DNA from: Zonotrichia leucophrys gambelii | Taxonomy: Eukaryota; Chordata; Aves; Passeriformes; Passerellidae | Direction: 5' to 3' | Assembly (NCBI RefSeq): GCF_028769735.1 | Contig: NC_088172.1 | Coordinates: 36,790,397-36,854,396 of the forward strand | DNA length: 64,000 nucleotides | Shown: piece by piece, positions 28,001-37,500 of the stretch | Layout of the letters: each line of letters starts with the position of its first letter | Position numbering within the stretch: position 1 is the first letter of the stretch | Made by a program: the position numbers and the translations under genes | The notes under the pieces: model-generated | What the model saw: only the letters and a program-made list of their open reading frames with translations | What the model was told of the DNA's origin: nothing | Databases searched by the model: none

Positions 28001-31000
28001 GGACCGTGGCCCACTGAGCCTCACACCAGATCAGGGGAGACACGTCAGAAGGAGGGAAGTGCAGAAGAAAAGAATGAAGAGCAAAGAATTCCTGTGGTGC
28101 CATTGCCTCAAAAAAGGGACCTACAACAGCACTGAGGGAAATGTTGGAGAGAAGTTCAGCCCAGGAAAGAGTGAAGAAGGGCATTTTCCATGAGTATTTA
28201 AGGTTTAAAGGGTGAGGAAGGGTATTTTCCATAAATATTTTAGGTTTAAAGGGTGAGGAAGGGTGTTTGCCATAAGTATTTTAGGTTTTACACCTTTGTT
28301 TCTCACTACCTCAATCAGTAAATAAACATTGAGCTTTGGGGCTTGGAACCACGTGATGAAAGTTGGAATGAGATGATATTTAAGGTCCATCCAACCCAAA
28401 CCATTCTGTGATTCCATGATGCTGAATCTATTCTCCTCAAGGAGCCTGTTTGCCCACTGCATAATTTGGAATGGATTTTCCTGTCTATATCCCCACCTGT
28501 CTTCATCTCCACTGCTTTTTCTCTGCCTGTTTCCTCCCTGTCCTGCTCTGAGGCTTGTCCTGAGTGCTTGGCTGCCTGCTGAGGCCAACTCCTCACACTA
28601 CTCCAAAAATAGTCATGAACAGCCCAACTTTCCTCTGTTGATGAGCCATCAAAGTCACCCTTTGTGCTGCCTTGTACAAGGGGCTCTGCTAGGGCAAACT
28701 CTGTTTCCAGAGGGCCTCAGCACCCTCCAGCCCCCCAGCAGCACTGCTGCCCTCTCCAAAAGTTGTACCTTTGAATACCACATCATTTTCATCTGAGTCT
28801 TCTGGCAGGCCAGACCTCAGCAAATTAAATTCAATAATTAAATGGGTATTTAATTATTTAGTGATTAATTTGGCAATTCAGTAACAAATAATACAGTTTT
28901 TAAATGGGTTTTTTGTTATTTACTCTGGTCCATCAATGGCATGATCCCCTTGCAAGGGTGCCTTGTCCCCACAAAATCAACAAACCCAACCTGGGAACAT
29001 CCATGAGGCAGAGAGAGAAATGGTTCCCAGATGCTAAAACCAAATTATTTATCAAGAAATATGAGTGACTGAGGAACCAAAAGTTTACTAAACTCAGGAG
29101 AAAAGTACTTTGATTTTGAATTTTTTTGTATTAAATGCGACACATTGGAAACTTTTTTTTTTTATATTGACAGCATTGTTTTCTGTATTATTTTACAAAA
29201 TAAACAGAAGAACAGAAGCTGGCTTATTATTGATCTTAGGTTTTCTCATTAGATTTTATTTACCCTGGGTGAATTAAATCCTAAGAACAACCTACTGTTA
29301 TGGCTCTGCAAATTTAATCTGAATTATAAGCAGATAGAGGTATTCATATGAGTAATTTTCTTCCTCACAGCTGAGTGAATGAATCTCAATGCTGTGAGCT
29401 TTTTTCATATATTTTAATCCTTTTCTCTCTTAATGCCATTTTCCTCTCCAGTGATATTTAGGATAACTAGAGTGCCAGCATCCAGTTTGAAATACCTTTT
29501 GAAAGCATTTGACATTTTCCTGAATCTTTTTCAACTGACTGACAGTCTAGAGAGACATGTCTATCAGCCAAGTAGCTCTGAAATTGCCAAGCTGCTCTGA
29601 AAGCACTGCTCATAATTAATATCAATGTTTCAGAGAGCCCAACCCACTGACATCCTAATCCCATGGCTGGAAGGGGTCCATTGATCATTTGTTGCCTTTT
29701 GTCTATGCCTGCATCTGAAAATTGCTTATCTGAACCTTTTTTTATCTCCTTGATCAAAATTCTATAATCTCCATAGGTGAGGCATCTAATGCTCCATTTC
29801 TCCTGCTATGAAATGACATTCCAGCAGTCAGCTGAAGCCCTTGCTGGAGCAAGCTCCCAGCTCTGGTAGGTTGGAAACAGGGAAAAAAGACTTCTCAGAT
29901 ATTTAAAATAGGCTCTTTTCCAGGAGAACTGTCCATGGCAACATGGCACCATTACATATATACAAACCAAGAGCCAAGGATGTAATAACTAAAAAAGTGA
30001 CACCTGCAGAGACAGAGCCAGGCTGAGACACAAACCTGCAGCGAGAGGGGAACGTGTTTACAAGCAGCCAAATGGAGGAATAAACTTCCACTTCTCTAAC
30101 CTGACAGTGGCACTAAACCACTAGAGAAAATAAAATTTAAAAAAGAAAAGAAAAAAAAAAGGTTCAGGATTTTGTTTTCAATTAAGCTGTTTTATAACAG
30201 AGGAAGTGTGCACACCAGCTTGTAGATCAATAGTGACTGGCCAAGGGGTTTCAGAGGAGCTGGCAGCCAGCAGGCCCCTGCTCAGTAGTTTGTCACCCTG
30301 CCTGGCTGTACAGTGAATCAATCAAGGCAGTGATGAAAAAGCTGGTGGGAGGAGTGACAAAGACAAAATAATTGGATTCTCGTAACCATGTGCATAGTCT
30401 GATTTTATTTTTTGTTCTAGATGATTAGAAAGCTACACATGGAAATTAACTACTCAGGACAAAGGATCATGCACTTACATAGAATTTATCAGACTATTCA
30501 AGACTCCTGATTTTCTTCAAAGACAAAAAACCAATTATTTTTATATTTCAAACTGGAATACTTCAGCTGTACACCCAGCCTGACCCTAAAACCTCTGCAG
30601 GGTTTCCTGATAAGATCCAGTCTTGTTCACTCATTATTCAGCTTCTTCTCCTTTTTTCAACTCATTTGCACCTTACATTGCTCAAGTCCAAAAAGATGCA
30701 CAAAAACAGTCCTGGCTTCCCACCTCCTGCTTCCCTGTCCCTGCTGTCAGGATGTCCCCACAGGCCATCCTCAGGCGGGGCCACAATTTCTTGCAAAGAA
30801 GTAGGGAATGCCGTTCAGTGGAAAACTGTGACAAGTTTAGTCTGAATCACAAGTCATAATAAAAAAACACAGACGTGGAATCATAAAACCATTTAGGTTG
30901 GAAAAGACCTCCAAGATGATCAATTCCAACTTTTGACTGAACACCACCATGCACACCAAACCATACCACAAAGTGACACCTCCACTCATTTTCTGAACAT

Positions 31001-33446
31001 TTCCAGGGCTAAAGATTTCACCGTTCCCTGGGCAGCCCATTCCTCTGCTCAACCATTCTTTCAGGGAAGAATTTTTTTTCCTTGTATCTTTATTCTATAG
31101 ATCCAAGGAATGTGCAAATACAGCACTTATATGGATATGGGAAGACCATAAATTAGCTCTAATAAAGCCACTAGAGAACCTTGTTATACACAAGGGCAAA
31201 GCAATTAACCAAGTAAAATGCATTTCAAAACACACACTTCAAAAATTAAGTTGGTTTAGAGCTAAATGTGGGATATTTTGTGTACAGAAACGTACAGGAA
31301 CAGCAGAGCTACACTGACCCAGGCCACTGGATACAATGAGTTCACAAGTCCAACATCAATATTACTATGAGACCTTTTAAAATTATCATTTCAGTTTCCT
31401 CACATTGCTCAGAAAATTGCTCTGAGCCTTTATGGTTGGCTTTTGGCTTTTCACTGGAATTTTTTTTATTCTTGTTCCTTGCCTTAATTTGATAATGCCT
31501 GTGTTGTTCAAGATGTTTCACACCTGACAGGGGTAATTTTTGGAATAGGAAAAATCTATGCTAAATATAGTGAATATAACAAGGCAACAAGAATGTATAT
31601 TGGGAAGATTCATCCATCAGACATATTTCTTGGGATTAAAGCTAAGTTTACTTAACCAAGTGAAAAAAAAAATTAAAAGGGGGTTATTTTGTACAGTTCA
31701 GTGAAAATTTTTGTCTGCAGAGCAACAGAAAAAAAATATCTGTGTGAAAAGTGAGGATACCTACAAACCAGTACATGAACACCAAGAACAGCTTCACCTG
31801 TCACCTCTGCTGCTCAGAATTCTTTTTTCAATAAAGACATAAGCAGAAGAGAAATGAGAAATAAACAGAAACATAAATAGAAGAAAAATAATAATAATAA
31901 AAACTCTGCTACCTCCACTATGGAAAAAATTACATTCATTAGATCAGTCAGAAGAAAAGCAGTAAGACAGAGTAGAAGGGGGGATTGTAAAGCAGTGAAT
32001 GAGAAACACAAAGGTCGGACTGACAGATTGTGGTATTTTGTGCACAACACATTGAACAAGACAATGAATCAAAACTGAAATAAATGTCAAGTAATCACTG
32101 TACATCCTGTGTTCAGCCTTGTCTTCAGGCATCTGACACCTGGAGCCCAGGTTTTTTGTAGAACAGTTCTGTCCTCAGATCACTTTTACCGAGAAATTTG
32201 CTGTTGAGCTGTGAGAAACCACATGAAGACCATAAAGCGTAAAGGAACTTAAAATATATAAAGAAGAATTTAATAGAATAGGATGAATAGAATAGAATAG
32301 AATAGAATAGAATAGAATAGAATAGAATAGAATAGAATAGAATAGAATATGGAATAGAATATGGAATAGCCTGAGTTGAACAGGACCCACATGGATCATC
32401 CCTGTGCCTGAGAGCTTTGCCCAAACATTTCTTGATTTCTGTCAGGCTTGGTGCTGTGACCACTGCCCTGGGGAGCTGTTCTAGCACTCAGCCACCCTTT
32501 GGGTGAAGAACCTTTCCCAGATATCCAATCTAAACCTCCCTTACTCAGCTTCATGCCATTCTTTCAGGTGTTGAGGCAAATATGGATACAAAAAGACATA
32601 ATTCTGCCCTCCTCCACAAAGTAAAAAAGGCAAATTATCAACAATAAGGTCCAGTTTATCCCTTGAAGAAACAGAATCCAGCATTTTCCTGCTGAATGAT
32701 AACTCCTTGGCATGTGAATACTTTAAAATCAGTCCCAGCTATCATGAGCGTGCACCAACCAATAGATAATTGTATTTATTCTGCTTGCAAGGTCACTTTG
32801 AACCTTGTAAAGGACTCCAACACAAAAGGATGGGCAGGGTGCTAGGCAGAAAATATTGCTCAATATGATGTGTAACAGAGGACAGATGATGCCTGGAGCT
32901 GAGCAAGGGTCACATGAACACATCTGAGGGTGCTCAGGCTGTGAAAACAGGCCATAAAACCCACAATGCATACTGAAGGAAACCCTATTCTGCCCAGGGA
33001 CAAATTAAACTGCTGAGTAGCAACCTATATCTTATTAAAAACAGTGAGTATTTCTTCACTTTTTGCTGGAACATCTACTGCTAGTCACTTCAGGCTACCT
33101 GCAGCAGCATTATATGTTGATATTAACTGCTGACACCACATTTTTTCTAACACATTTCTCTCCTCTCTCCTAGATTTTTTTTTCTAGTATGAAAAAATAT
33201 GTAATTAACATCTAATGAACAGCAGTTTCTGCCTCTTTTCCGAGAGCTGTAAGGATGAAGCAGCATAGTCATATTTCAAAGACCAAATATAAAATCATTA
33301 CCAATTATTGTCAAATAAAAGCCAGCTATGATGTCAGCTTCTCTAGAGAGCTTTGATGCAAAGGGGTCTTCCTTTTGGAGATAGTGTGGGATGTATTCTT
33401 CCTGGGAAGAATTGTTGGGATCTGATGCCATCCCACTCATGTCCAT
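15749..33446 (-). CDS. OPN5L2: Neuropsin-family opsin, complete six-exon coding region (OPN5L2 favoured over OPN5)
   Basis: Non-visual opsin: a seven-helix, retinal-binding GPCR of the plasma membrane; OPN5-family members are short-wavelength/UV photoreceptors in retina and deep brain. CDS = complement join(15749..16061, 17682..17917, 20081..20415, 22853..23023, 27061..27180, 33302..33446), 1320 nt, 439 aa. Introns are all GT..AG with phases 1,1,1,0,2, and the frame is unbroken. TM1 lies at about 39-64, TM2 75-97, TM3 108-133, TM4 154-172, TM5 199-224, TM6 258-281 and TM7 288-311. Key residues: sequons N11/N12, N56, D84, C111-C188 disulfide, DRY 135-137, W270/P272, retinal Schiff-base lysine K301, N307-P308..Y311, and C320/C321 for possible palmitoylation. 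The core closely resembles recalled vertebrate OPN5 but differs throughout, the N-terminus differs, and the tail is about 100 residues longer. Hence OPN5L2 is favoured; orthology to OPN5 remains possible. The family call is near certain, the paralog call moderate. Confidence 0.93.
16062..17681 (-). other. Opsin intron 5 (1,620 bp)
   Basis: gtaatt..cttag, phase 2. It holds the 23-bp duplication and otherwise unremarkable sequence. A second acceptor-like site (tttcctccag, about 17354) would add only three codons before a stop. Confidence 0.7.
16801..16846 (+). repeat. 23-bp tandem duplication (intron 5)
   Basis: tgctggaattggtaggggaa-taa is followed directly by the same unit with one change (ggt to gat). 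Confidence 0.85.
17682..17917 (-). CDS. OPN5L2: Opsin coding exon 5 (TM6, TM7 with retinal lysine, helix 8)
   Basis: The acceptor follows a long pyrimidine tract, ctctcacaag|GTGGCA, phase 0. The donor is ATCAAG|gtaatt, phase 2; the exon is 236 nt. It encodes residues 258-335. TM6 has AWIPYAVVSVWSAFG. TM7 has IPTLLAKSAAMYNPIIYQ with Schiff-base lysine K301 and the NPxxY motif. Helix 8 ends in FACC (C320/C321). The start of the tail, RPGGLKDKSSLKKS, is basic and serine-rich, as in OPN5. The local opsin signature is unmistakable. Reading through the donor meets TAA at once (17680-17678). Confidence 0.97.
17918..20080 (-). other. Opsin intron 4 (2,163 bp)
   Basis: gttggt..cacaag, phase 0. No repeat or nested gene was recognised. 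Confidence 0.85.
20081..20415 (-). CDS. OPN5L2: Opsin coding exon 4 (TM4, extracellular loop 2, TM5, loop 3)
   Basis: The acceptor is ttttcctccag|GT (phase 1). The exon is 335 nt and ends ACCAAG|gttggt in phase 0. It encodes residues 147-257. The second extracellular loop holds PEPFGTSCTLDWW: E182 aligns with bovine Glu181, the likely counterion in opsins lacking Glu113, and C188 is the disulfide partner. The next residue is T189, whereas I recall the retinal-adduct opsin OPN5L1 having cysteine there, which argues against OPN5L1. TM5 follows, then the third intracellular loop KVKSSTKEV...HILEMKLTK. The donor has an unusual T at +3; a better-looking GT lies four bases further on but would break the frame. 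Confidence 0.95.
20416..22852 (-). other. Opsin intron 3 (2,437 bp)
   Basis: gtaaga..ctccag, phase 1. It contains the CR1 at 20485-20619 and a small direct/inverted repeat cluster (ctttaatgtaactt at 20871 and 20912). No other gene was seen. Confidence 0.85.
20485..20619 (+). mobile_element. CR1 LINE 3' fragment in intron 3, beside exon 4
   Basis: The sense CR1 3' end includes ggttcaaggccaggctggg and cccttccaacccaaaccatt, finishing ctatgattctgtga. It begins about 70 bp upstream (minus-strand sense) of the exon 4 acceptor at 20416 and lies in opposite transcriptional orientation to the opsin gene. Confidence 0.88.
22853..23023 (-). CDS. OPN5L2: Opsin coding exon 3 (TM2 end through TM3 and DRY motif)
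   Basis: The acceptor is ctccttttgaag|TT and the donor CCTATG|gtaaga, phase 1 at both ends; the exon is 171 nt. It encodes residues 90-145. It starts GKPFS, placing lysine K92 at the position equivalent to bovine rhodopsin 91. C111 (GWMGCRWYGW) is the TM3 disulfide cysteine. Y114 occupies the place of the bovine Glu113 counterion. DRY (135-137) closes TM3 for G-protein coupling. The TM3 block FFFGCGSLITMTAVSLDRY is essentially that of OPN5. Confidence 0.96.
23165..23412 (+). mobile_element. CR1 LINE 3' fragment in intron 2
   Basis: Typical CR1 text in sense: tagatgggatattaggaaga, gggttgcccagagaagctgt, gtgttcaaggccaggtggga, tggagcaacctg and cattctgtgattcc at the 3' end. It is antisense to the opsin gene, about 140 bp upstream of exon 3. 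Confidence 0.9.
25314..25337 (+). repeat. (AAAT)n microsatellite (intron 2)
   Basis: Five aaat/aata units in a short A-rich tract. Confidence 0.85.
25597..25752 (-). mobile_element. CR1 LINE 3' fragment in intron 2
   Basis: It starts atcatagaatcacaggatat and continues with the antisense CR1 3' block (ccaggttgctccaagctcca, cttggacatttccagggatg), ending near cactgggcaa. It is in the same orientation as the opsin gene. Confidence 0.87.
27061..27180 (-). CDS. OPN5L2: Opsin coding exon 2 (TM1 end, loop 1, TM2 start)
   Basis: The acceptor is ccatttttacag|GG and the donor TTTCAG|gtaatt, with phase 1 at both ends; the exon is 120 nt. It encodes residues 50-88 and the junction codons. It contains the TM1 motif GNGYV (N56 = position 1.50), the very basic first intracellular loop KRKKKLRPAE, and the TM2 motif NLAVCDLG with D84 (2.50). 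The strongly basic loop 1 is a hallmark of OPN5-type opsins. A 169-codon open frame on the opposite strand here is a shadow of this exon and flanking intron. Confidence 0.96.
28171..28293 (+). repeat. 41-bp tandem repeat, about 2.9 copies (intron 1)
   Basis: Units begin at 28201 and 28242 with aggtttaaagggtgaggaag, preceded by a partial copy (28171-28200) and followed by a fragment of the next unit. Copies differ at a few positions. Confidence 0.85.
28355..28425 (+). mobile_element. Short CR1 LINE 3' end in intron 1
   Basis: About 60-70 bp ends in ccatccaacccaaaccattc followed by tgtgattccatgat, the CR1 3' terminus in sense. The 5' boundary is vague. Confidence 0.65.
30875..31095 (-). mobile_element. 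CR1 LINE 3' fragment in intron 1
   Basis: The antisense CR1 tail reads ggaatcataaaaccatttag, then gttggaaaagacctccaaga, then the CR1 subfamily variant with aacaccaccatgcacaccaa and ctgggcagcccattcc. Divergence is moderate, suggesting an older copy. Confidence 0.8.
32271..32369. repeat. (TAGAA/ATTCT)n pentanucleotide microsatellite
   Basis: About 14 near-perfect gaata units, then two interrupted units (gaatatggaata). It abuts the 3' end of the CR1 at 32361-32565. CR1 tails normally carry 8-bp ATTCTATG-like units, so this array probably grew from that tail. Confidence 0.9.
32361..32565 (-). mobile_element. CR1 LINE 3' fragment in intron 1 whose tail runs into a microsatellite
   Basis: Antisense CR1 sequence includes tgaccactgccctggggagc, ctgttctagcactcagccac, gtgaagaacctttcccagat and aatctaaacctcccttactc. 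The element's 3' end (left side) passes directly into the ATTCT array at 32271-32369. Confidence 0.8.
33302..33446 (-). CDS. OPN5L2: Opsin coding exon 1 (N-terminus and start of TM1)
   Basis: This exon encodes residues 1-48 plus the first base of codon 49. It begins with three in-frame ATGs (residues 1, 3 and 6). NNSS at residues 11-14 gives two overlapping N-glycosylation sequons. It then reads IPHYLQKEDPFASKLS, matching the conserved pre-TM1 block of OPN5, and ends in AGFYLTII at the start of TM1. The donor is ATTG|gtaatg, phase 1. The first ATG was chosen because it is the most 5' in-frame one. Its Kozak context is weaker (T at -3, G at +4) than that of the third ATG (G at -3, G at +4). 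A pyrimidine-rich acceptor (tttttcag) ends at 33455, only eight bases before the ATG, so the exon probably continues an upstream untranslated exon rather than starting at a promoter. The exon could begin at 33454. Confidence 0.88.
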
Positions 33447-33689
33447 TGAAGTGCCTGAAAAACAAAAGAACAGTTTGCAACAGATCCCACCTGCTGTTAG
33501 AAAATGTGAAGATATTTTTGTTCATACACAGGACTCATCTTCCTATTTTCAATTTTGCCCTGACACTTCCCAGGGCATTTCAGGATACCATTCAAACTTG
33601 CATAAAGCATCCTGCCATGATTTGGGTCATGACTTACTTTATCCAAGAACATCATAATTTGGATGGGACCACAAAAGGAAAAAGGCATT

Positions 33690-33742
33690 GAGCTACGGGA
33701 GAGTGTCCAGAGGAGTCCACGAGGATGGTGAAGGGTCTGCAG
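33690..33742 (+). mobile_element. CR1 LINE, 5' part of a copy split by an LTR
   Basis: gagtgtccagaggagtccac followed by gaggatggtgaagggtctgc is the CR1 sequence for the end of the ORF2/3' region in sense. It stops at ctgcag where the LTR begins, and the CR1 resumes after 34341. Confidence 0.75.
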
Positions 33743-34340
33743 TGTTGGAACCCAGGACATTCCTCCGACTGCCCTGGATGGCTTGAGACCCTGGCAGGGG
33801 GCTCAGAGACCCTGGCACAGAGTCAAAGACACCTGTGCCTTCAATCTTAGCCCATGGAAAAAATTGTGTGAAGATTTACAAGCCACAAGGGTTTGAACAG
33901 AATGATAGCGAATTTATCACAGGGTGAAAAAGTAGAATTTTGGGGATTTAGAATGGGAGTTCAAGAGGCAAGACAGAGGAATCTGGGCATGTCCTGTTCC
34001 TCTTCTTTTTCCTGTCCTCCATCTTCTGCTGTGATGGTGGCACTTTTGGATTGATTAAAAGTAGAGACAGACTGTCTAACATAGGTGTTAGGTATTGGAA
34101 AATTATTGTAAATAAAGTACACGTAGTTCTCAGTATAAAAAGATAACACTGCCCTGAGGGTGGGCAGTGTGCTTCAACCTAAACTGCTGGACAGATCTCA
34201 GCAGGTCAGAAAAAGAATTTATTAGATAAGAGAGAATAAACAACCTTGAAAACCAGAGCTGAGGATTCTTGACTTCTTCTTCGGTTGCAGGAAGAAAGAC
34301 TTTTTAATACCTCAGGAGCCTTTTCAGCAACACAAAACCC
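33743..34340 (+). mobile_element. Solo LTR of an endogenous retrovirus nested in a CR1
   Basis: It begins TGTTGGAACCC directly after CR1 sequence. A TATA box (TATAAAA, 34134-34140) and a poly(A) signal (AATAAA, 34235-34240) are in the order and spacing of a U3-R-U5 structure. I recognise it as a common songbird LTR type. No gag, pol or env sequence flanks it, so it is a solo LTR. The right boundary is approximate and the target-site duplication is not clear. It lies about 290 bp upstream of the opsin's first coding exon, in opposite orientation. Confidence 0.75.
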
Positions 34341-34530
34341 GAGTTTGGAGGAGAAGCCTCTGAGGAGCATTTTATGTGGTGTGTTCAGCCTGAAGAAGAG
34401 GAGGCTGAGGGGAGACCTCACTGGGGTCTTTAACAGCCTCATGAAGGGAAGAGGAGGGGCAGGGGCTGATCTGTTCCTTCTCATGAGCAGTGACAGGACT
34501 GGAGGAAAGCTGGAGCTGGGTCTGTGCTAC
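34341..34530 (+). mobile_element. CR1 LINE, 3' part of the LTR-split copy
   Basis: tttggaggagaagcctctga, gtgttcagcctgaagaagag and gaggctgaggggagacctca continue the CR1 in sense, exactly where 33690-33742 leaves off. The sequence fades after gctggagctgggtctg. Confidence 0.8.
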
Positions 34531-37500
34531 TTGTCTTTGTCTATACACCTGCTATTCACAATGCCAAGAGACTGGGAATTATCTGCAAGACAGTCCCAGC
34601 AGTTTCTTTGTATCCTGAGGGGCACTTTGTCTGCAGATGGCAGCTCTGCAAATTTTACAGCTAAGTGAGCAACTATATCCATAAACTCTCCTTAGAGTTC
34701 CTTAGGTGTTGTGTTCCAATGCAAATAACTTCTCATGGCCACAGTTGTAAACAACAATTGGCCATTGGAATTGTGAAGAAGCAGGAGCATTAAATAGTAG
34801 AGTCATCTAGGAAGGCTTCTTGACTTTTCTTTCCATTTTCTTTTGTGTGGAAATGGGTTATTGAGGTCAAAAAAGGTTATTGTAAATAAAGGGAACCCTT
34901 TATTTAATCAAGGGGAAAACAGGAATCTGGCAAACACCTATGAAAGTCATCCCTCAGGACAATGGAAGGGATGTAAAGTGAGGAACTCCTGCATAAGACA
35001 AAAACATTTGTGCCCTGTTTGAAACCACCCAGCCAGGAGCTATTTAGGGTATTCAGACACCCCAATTCCTCTTGCTGGTGCTTGCTGGGGCAGGAATTGC
35101 ACTCATGAACTTAACACTTGACTCAGGGCTTCCATAACTTCTGCTGTGGGATCTGCGAAAAGCTGTGAAGCCCTAAATTTTTCCCCTCAGAAGTCCAACT
35201 TGGAGGGAGACTAAAGGAGAAATAAAAATTATTTCTTTATTTTGCCCATTTGCTCTCTCCTCTGCATCTTAAAGACAGTCAGTCTTGTCAATAAGACCTG
35301 TGCGGGTAGGTACACTCATGTACACCTGAAGCACTCACAACTCTCTCCCTATTGTCCTTTTAGCTTTTGAAAAAAGAAAAAAGAAAGATTTTACTGAAAG
35401 GGATTGAGCCATGAAGGCACACGCTACTCTAGAGTAGAGAACAAAAATGGGGGAGAACAAAAATCATCCAGGCATATGGCTCAAAAGTTCAGCAGTCTCA
35501 TTGTCTTTTGGTTTTTTTCAATTTTAAGAAAAAGGCTCAGAAATTTTAATTTTTTTTTAAACAAAAAAAAAATCACTGTTTCAGACAGCAGAGAAACCAT
35601 TTGGGTTGGATCAGATACTCTGGTACAACAGCCTGGACAGTCTGAAAAGACCTTGTCTTGTACAAAAGGATGGACTAAAGCATGAATCTGGGGAATAATC
35701 ACGATCATCCTGTCCCTCCTATCAAAGCCACAGGTCTCAATCCAGGTTCCACCTGGCTTTTAAAAGGATTCTGATGCTTTTCTGTCCCCCAGCTTGCAGG
35801 GTCCCTCTGTGGCTGGAGTGTTTGAACCATGTGGGTGGCTGAAGTGATGCAAATGGAAAAGCACATCTGGGACCTGTCAGCACAATTTGGGTTTGATGCA
35901 AATATCAGAGTGTTTAAGGGCATGTTCCTCCTTTGAGCCACAGCAGAATCTCCCACTCCGGTCAGTATCAGGTGGCTCACAAGGACAATATTTTGCTATG
36001 TACAAGTGGACAAACAAAATAGCTTTAAATAGAAAATTTCAACTTCTGTGTATGCTAAACCCAGCCAGAAGTGCAGACACTGGGTTTTTTAATCTCCCTT
36101 AAAGCAAAGTGCAGGTTTGCCAGACAAAGCACAGCCTTGGGACAAGAGAAAGCCCTCTGTGGTCCACCTAGACAAGGAAAATTTTGCTGCTTCACTTGAT
36201 ATAAGTTGTTTACCTGCTTGCAAATGTTAATGTTGTGAAAAACTTTCCTCTCCAGTTCCTGAAAAAGAAACACTTTCTCTCAGCTTTAAACAGAGAAAAC
36301 ACATTATTTATTGCAATTTTTTAACAAAAATAAGGGGCAATTAACGTTTAACTTCCAAGTGTATACATAAACTTTTCTTATTATTTTAAATCATGTCTGG
36401 TGAATTAAGAATACGTTTCAGATATAAGAAGATAAAAAACAACTCTACTTGATTGATACAAAAACTGCTAGTGACATATAATTCAGGGAGTTAATACTTG
36501 ATTATGGCTTAAAAAATGTTAATCATCCTGATTAGACAGGAATTAACAGTGCCCCCCAAAATAAAGCTTTATTCCAGAATCAATCTCACTTTTAGAGTGC
36601 ATAAGACAGAAAACTGTATAATTAACAGGGCTGATCATTAGCCTTCACAATTCCAAGTCAAGAAAAGCCATAATCCTAATCAGCATCTAGTGTCTAAATA
36701 TTGAGTAAAAAAATGTGGAGAGGGATAACTTTCATACTGGTAGGCAAAGCCTAGCAAACATAGGGGATGTGCATTCTCACAAATGCATTATTTCAGGAAC
36801 CAAGATTTGAATAAAACCAACCCTGTTGGTTTTATTTATACTTGTGTTTTATAAGGTATCACAGTATTAAATGCCTGACAAAGGTCATAAATCTTCTGAT
36901 ACACAGCTCCTAAAAGTTAATCAGTCAGCAGTAGGGACTATAAAATATTATTTTAATAGAAACACAAATGATCCATGCTTGTACCAATCCTCTTTGCTTG
37001 CAAGTTCCTGGGAACCCCTAAAACATTTTGGGAAGCTACAAACGGGAGGTGGAGCAACCCAGGTTCAAATTATTGTGTCCTCTTACATGGGGTTTAGACA
37101 AATATGGGTACATAGTATCAAAATCTGAAGTCCTTAATTTAGGTTATTAAGAATCTAAACTACTAAGAAATATTAATTAGTAATTAATCTAAATTAGTAA
37201 GAAACCAATCACTGCACCTATGTTAGCCAGCCAAAAGTGGATGTACCCCATTTATGTATGACAGCCAAACTGGTATGAGGTGAGGAAAGCATTTTTGTAA
37301 ATTTGCAGGCAAATGAAGGAAATATCAATGCCAACCATTAAAAAAAATCTGAAAAAACTAAAAGCATGTTGTAGCTCAATGACAAAAATTATTTAGTATG
37401 GGAAACAGCAGTGTCTAGGGAGTGCCACAGGAATCCCAGAAACTGAACTATTCTCAGAGGCTGTCAAAATCCTCTGTGGAAGTTACTGCAGCAGGGATGC

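Larger units (their letters stand above)
27181..33301 (-). other. Opsin intron 1 within the coding region (6,121 bp)
   Basis: gtaatg..tttacag, phase 1. It is the largest intron, holding three CR1 fragments, the 41-bp tandem repeat and the ATTCT microsatellite. No other gene was seen. Confidence 0.85.

Noticed and set aside
15749..33446. Identification as OPN5L1
   Set aside because: The residue after the loop-2 cysteine is Thr rather than the Cys I recall for OPN5L1, and the core is much closer to OPN5.
35596..35660. CR1-like aaaccatttgggttggatca
   Set aside because: The match ends after about 18 bases with no further CR1 sequence.
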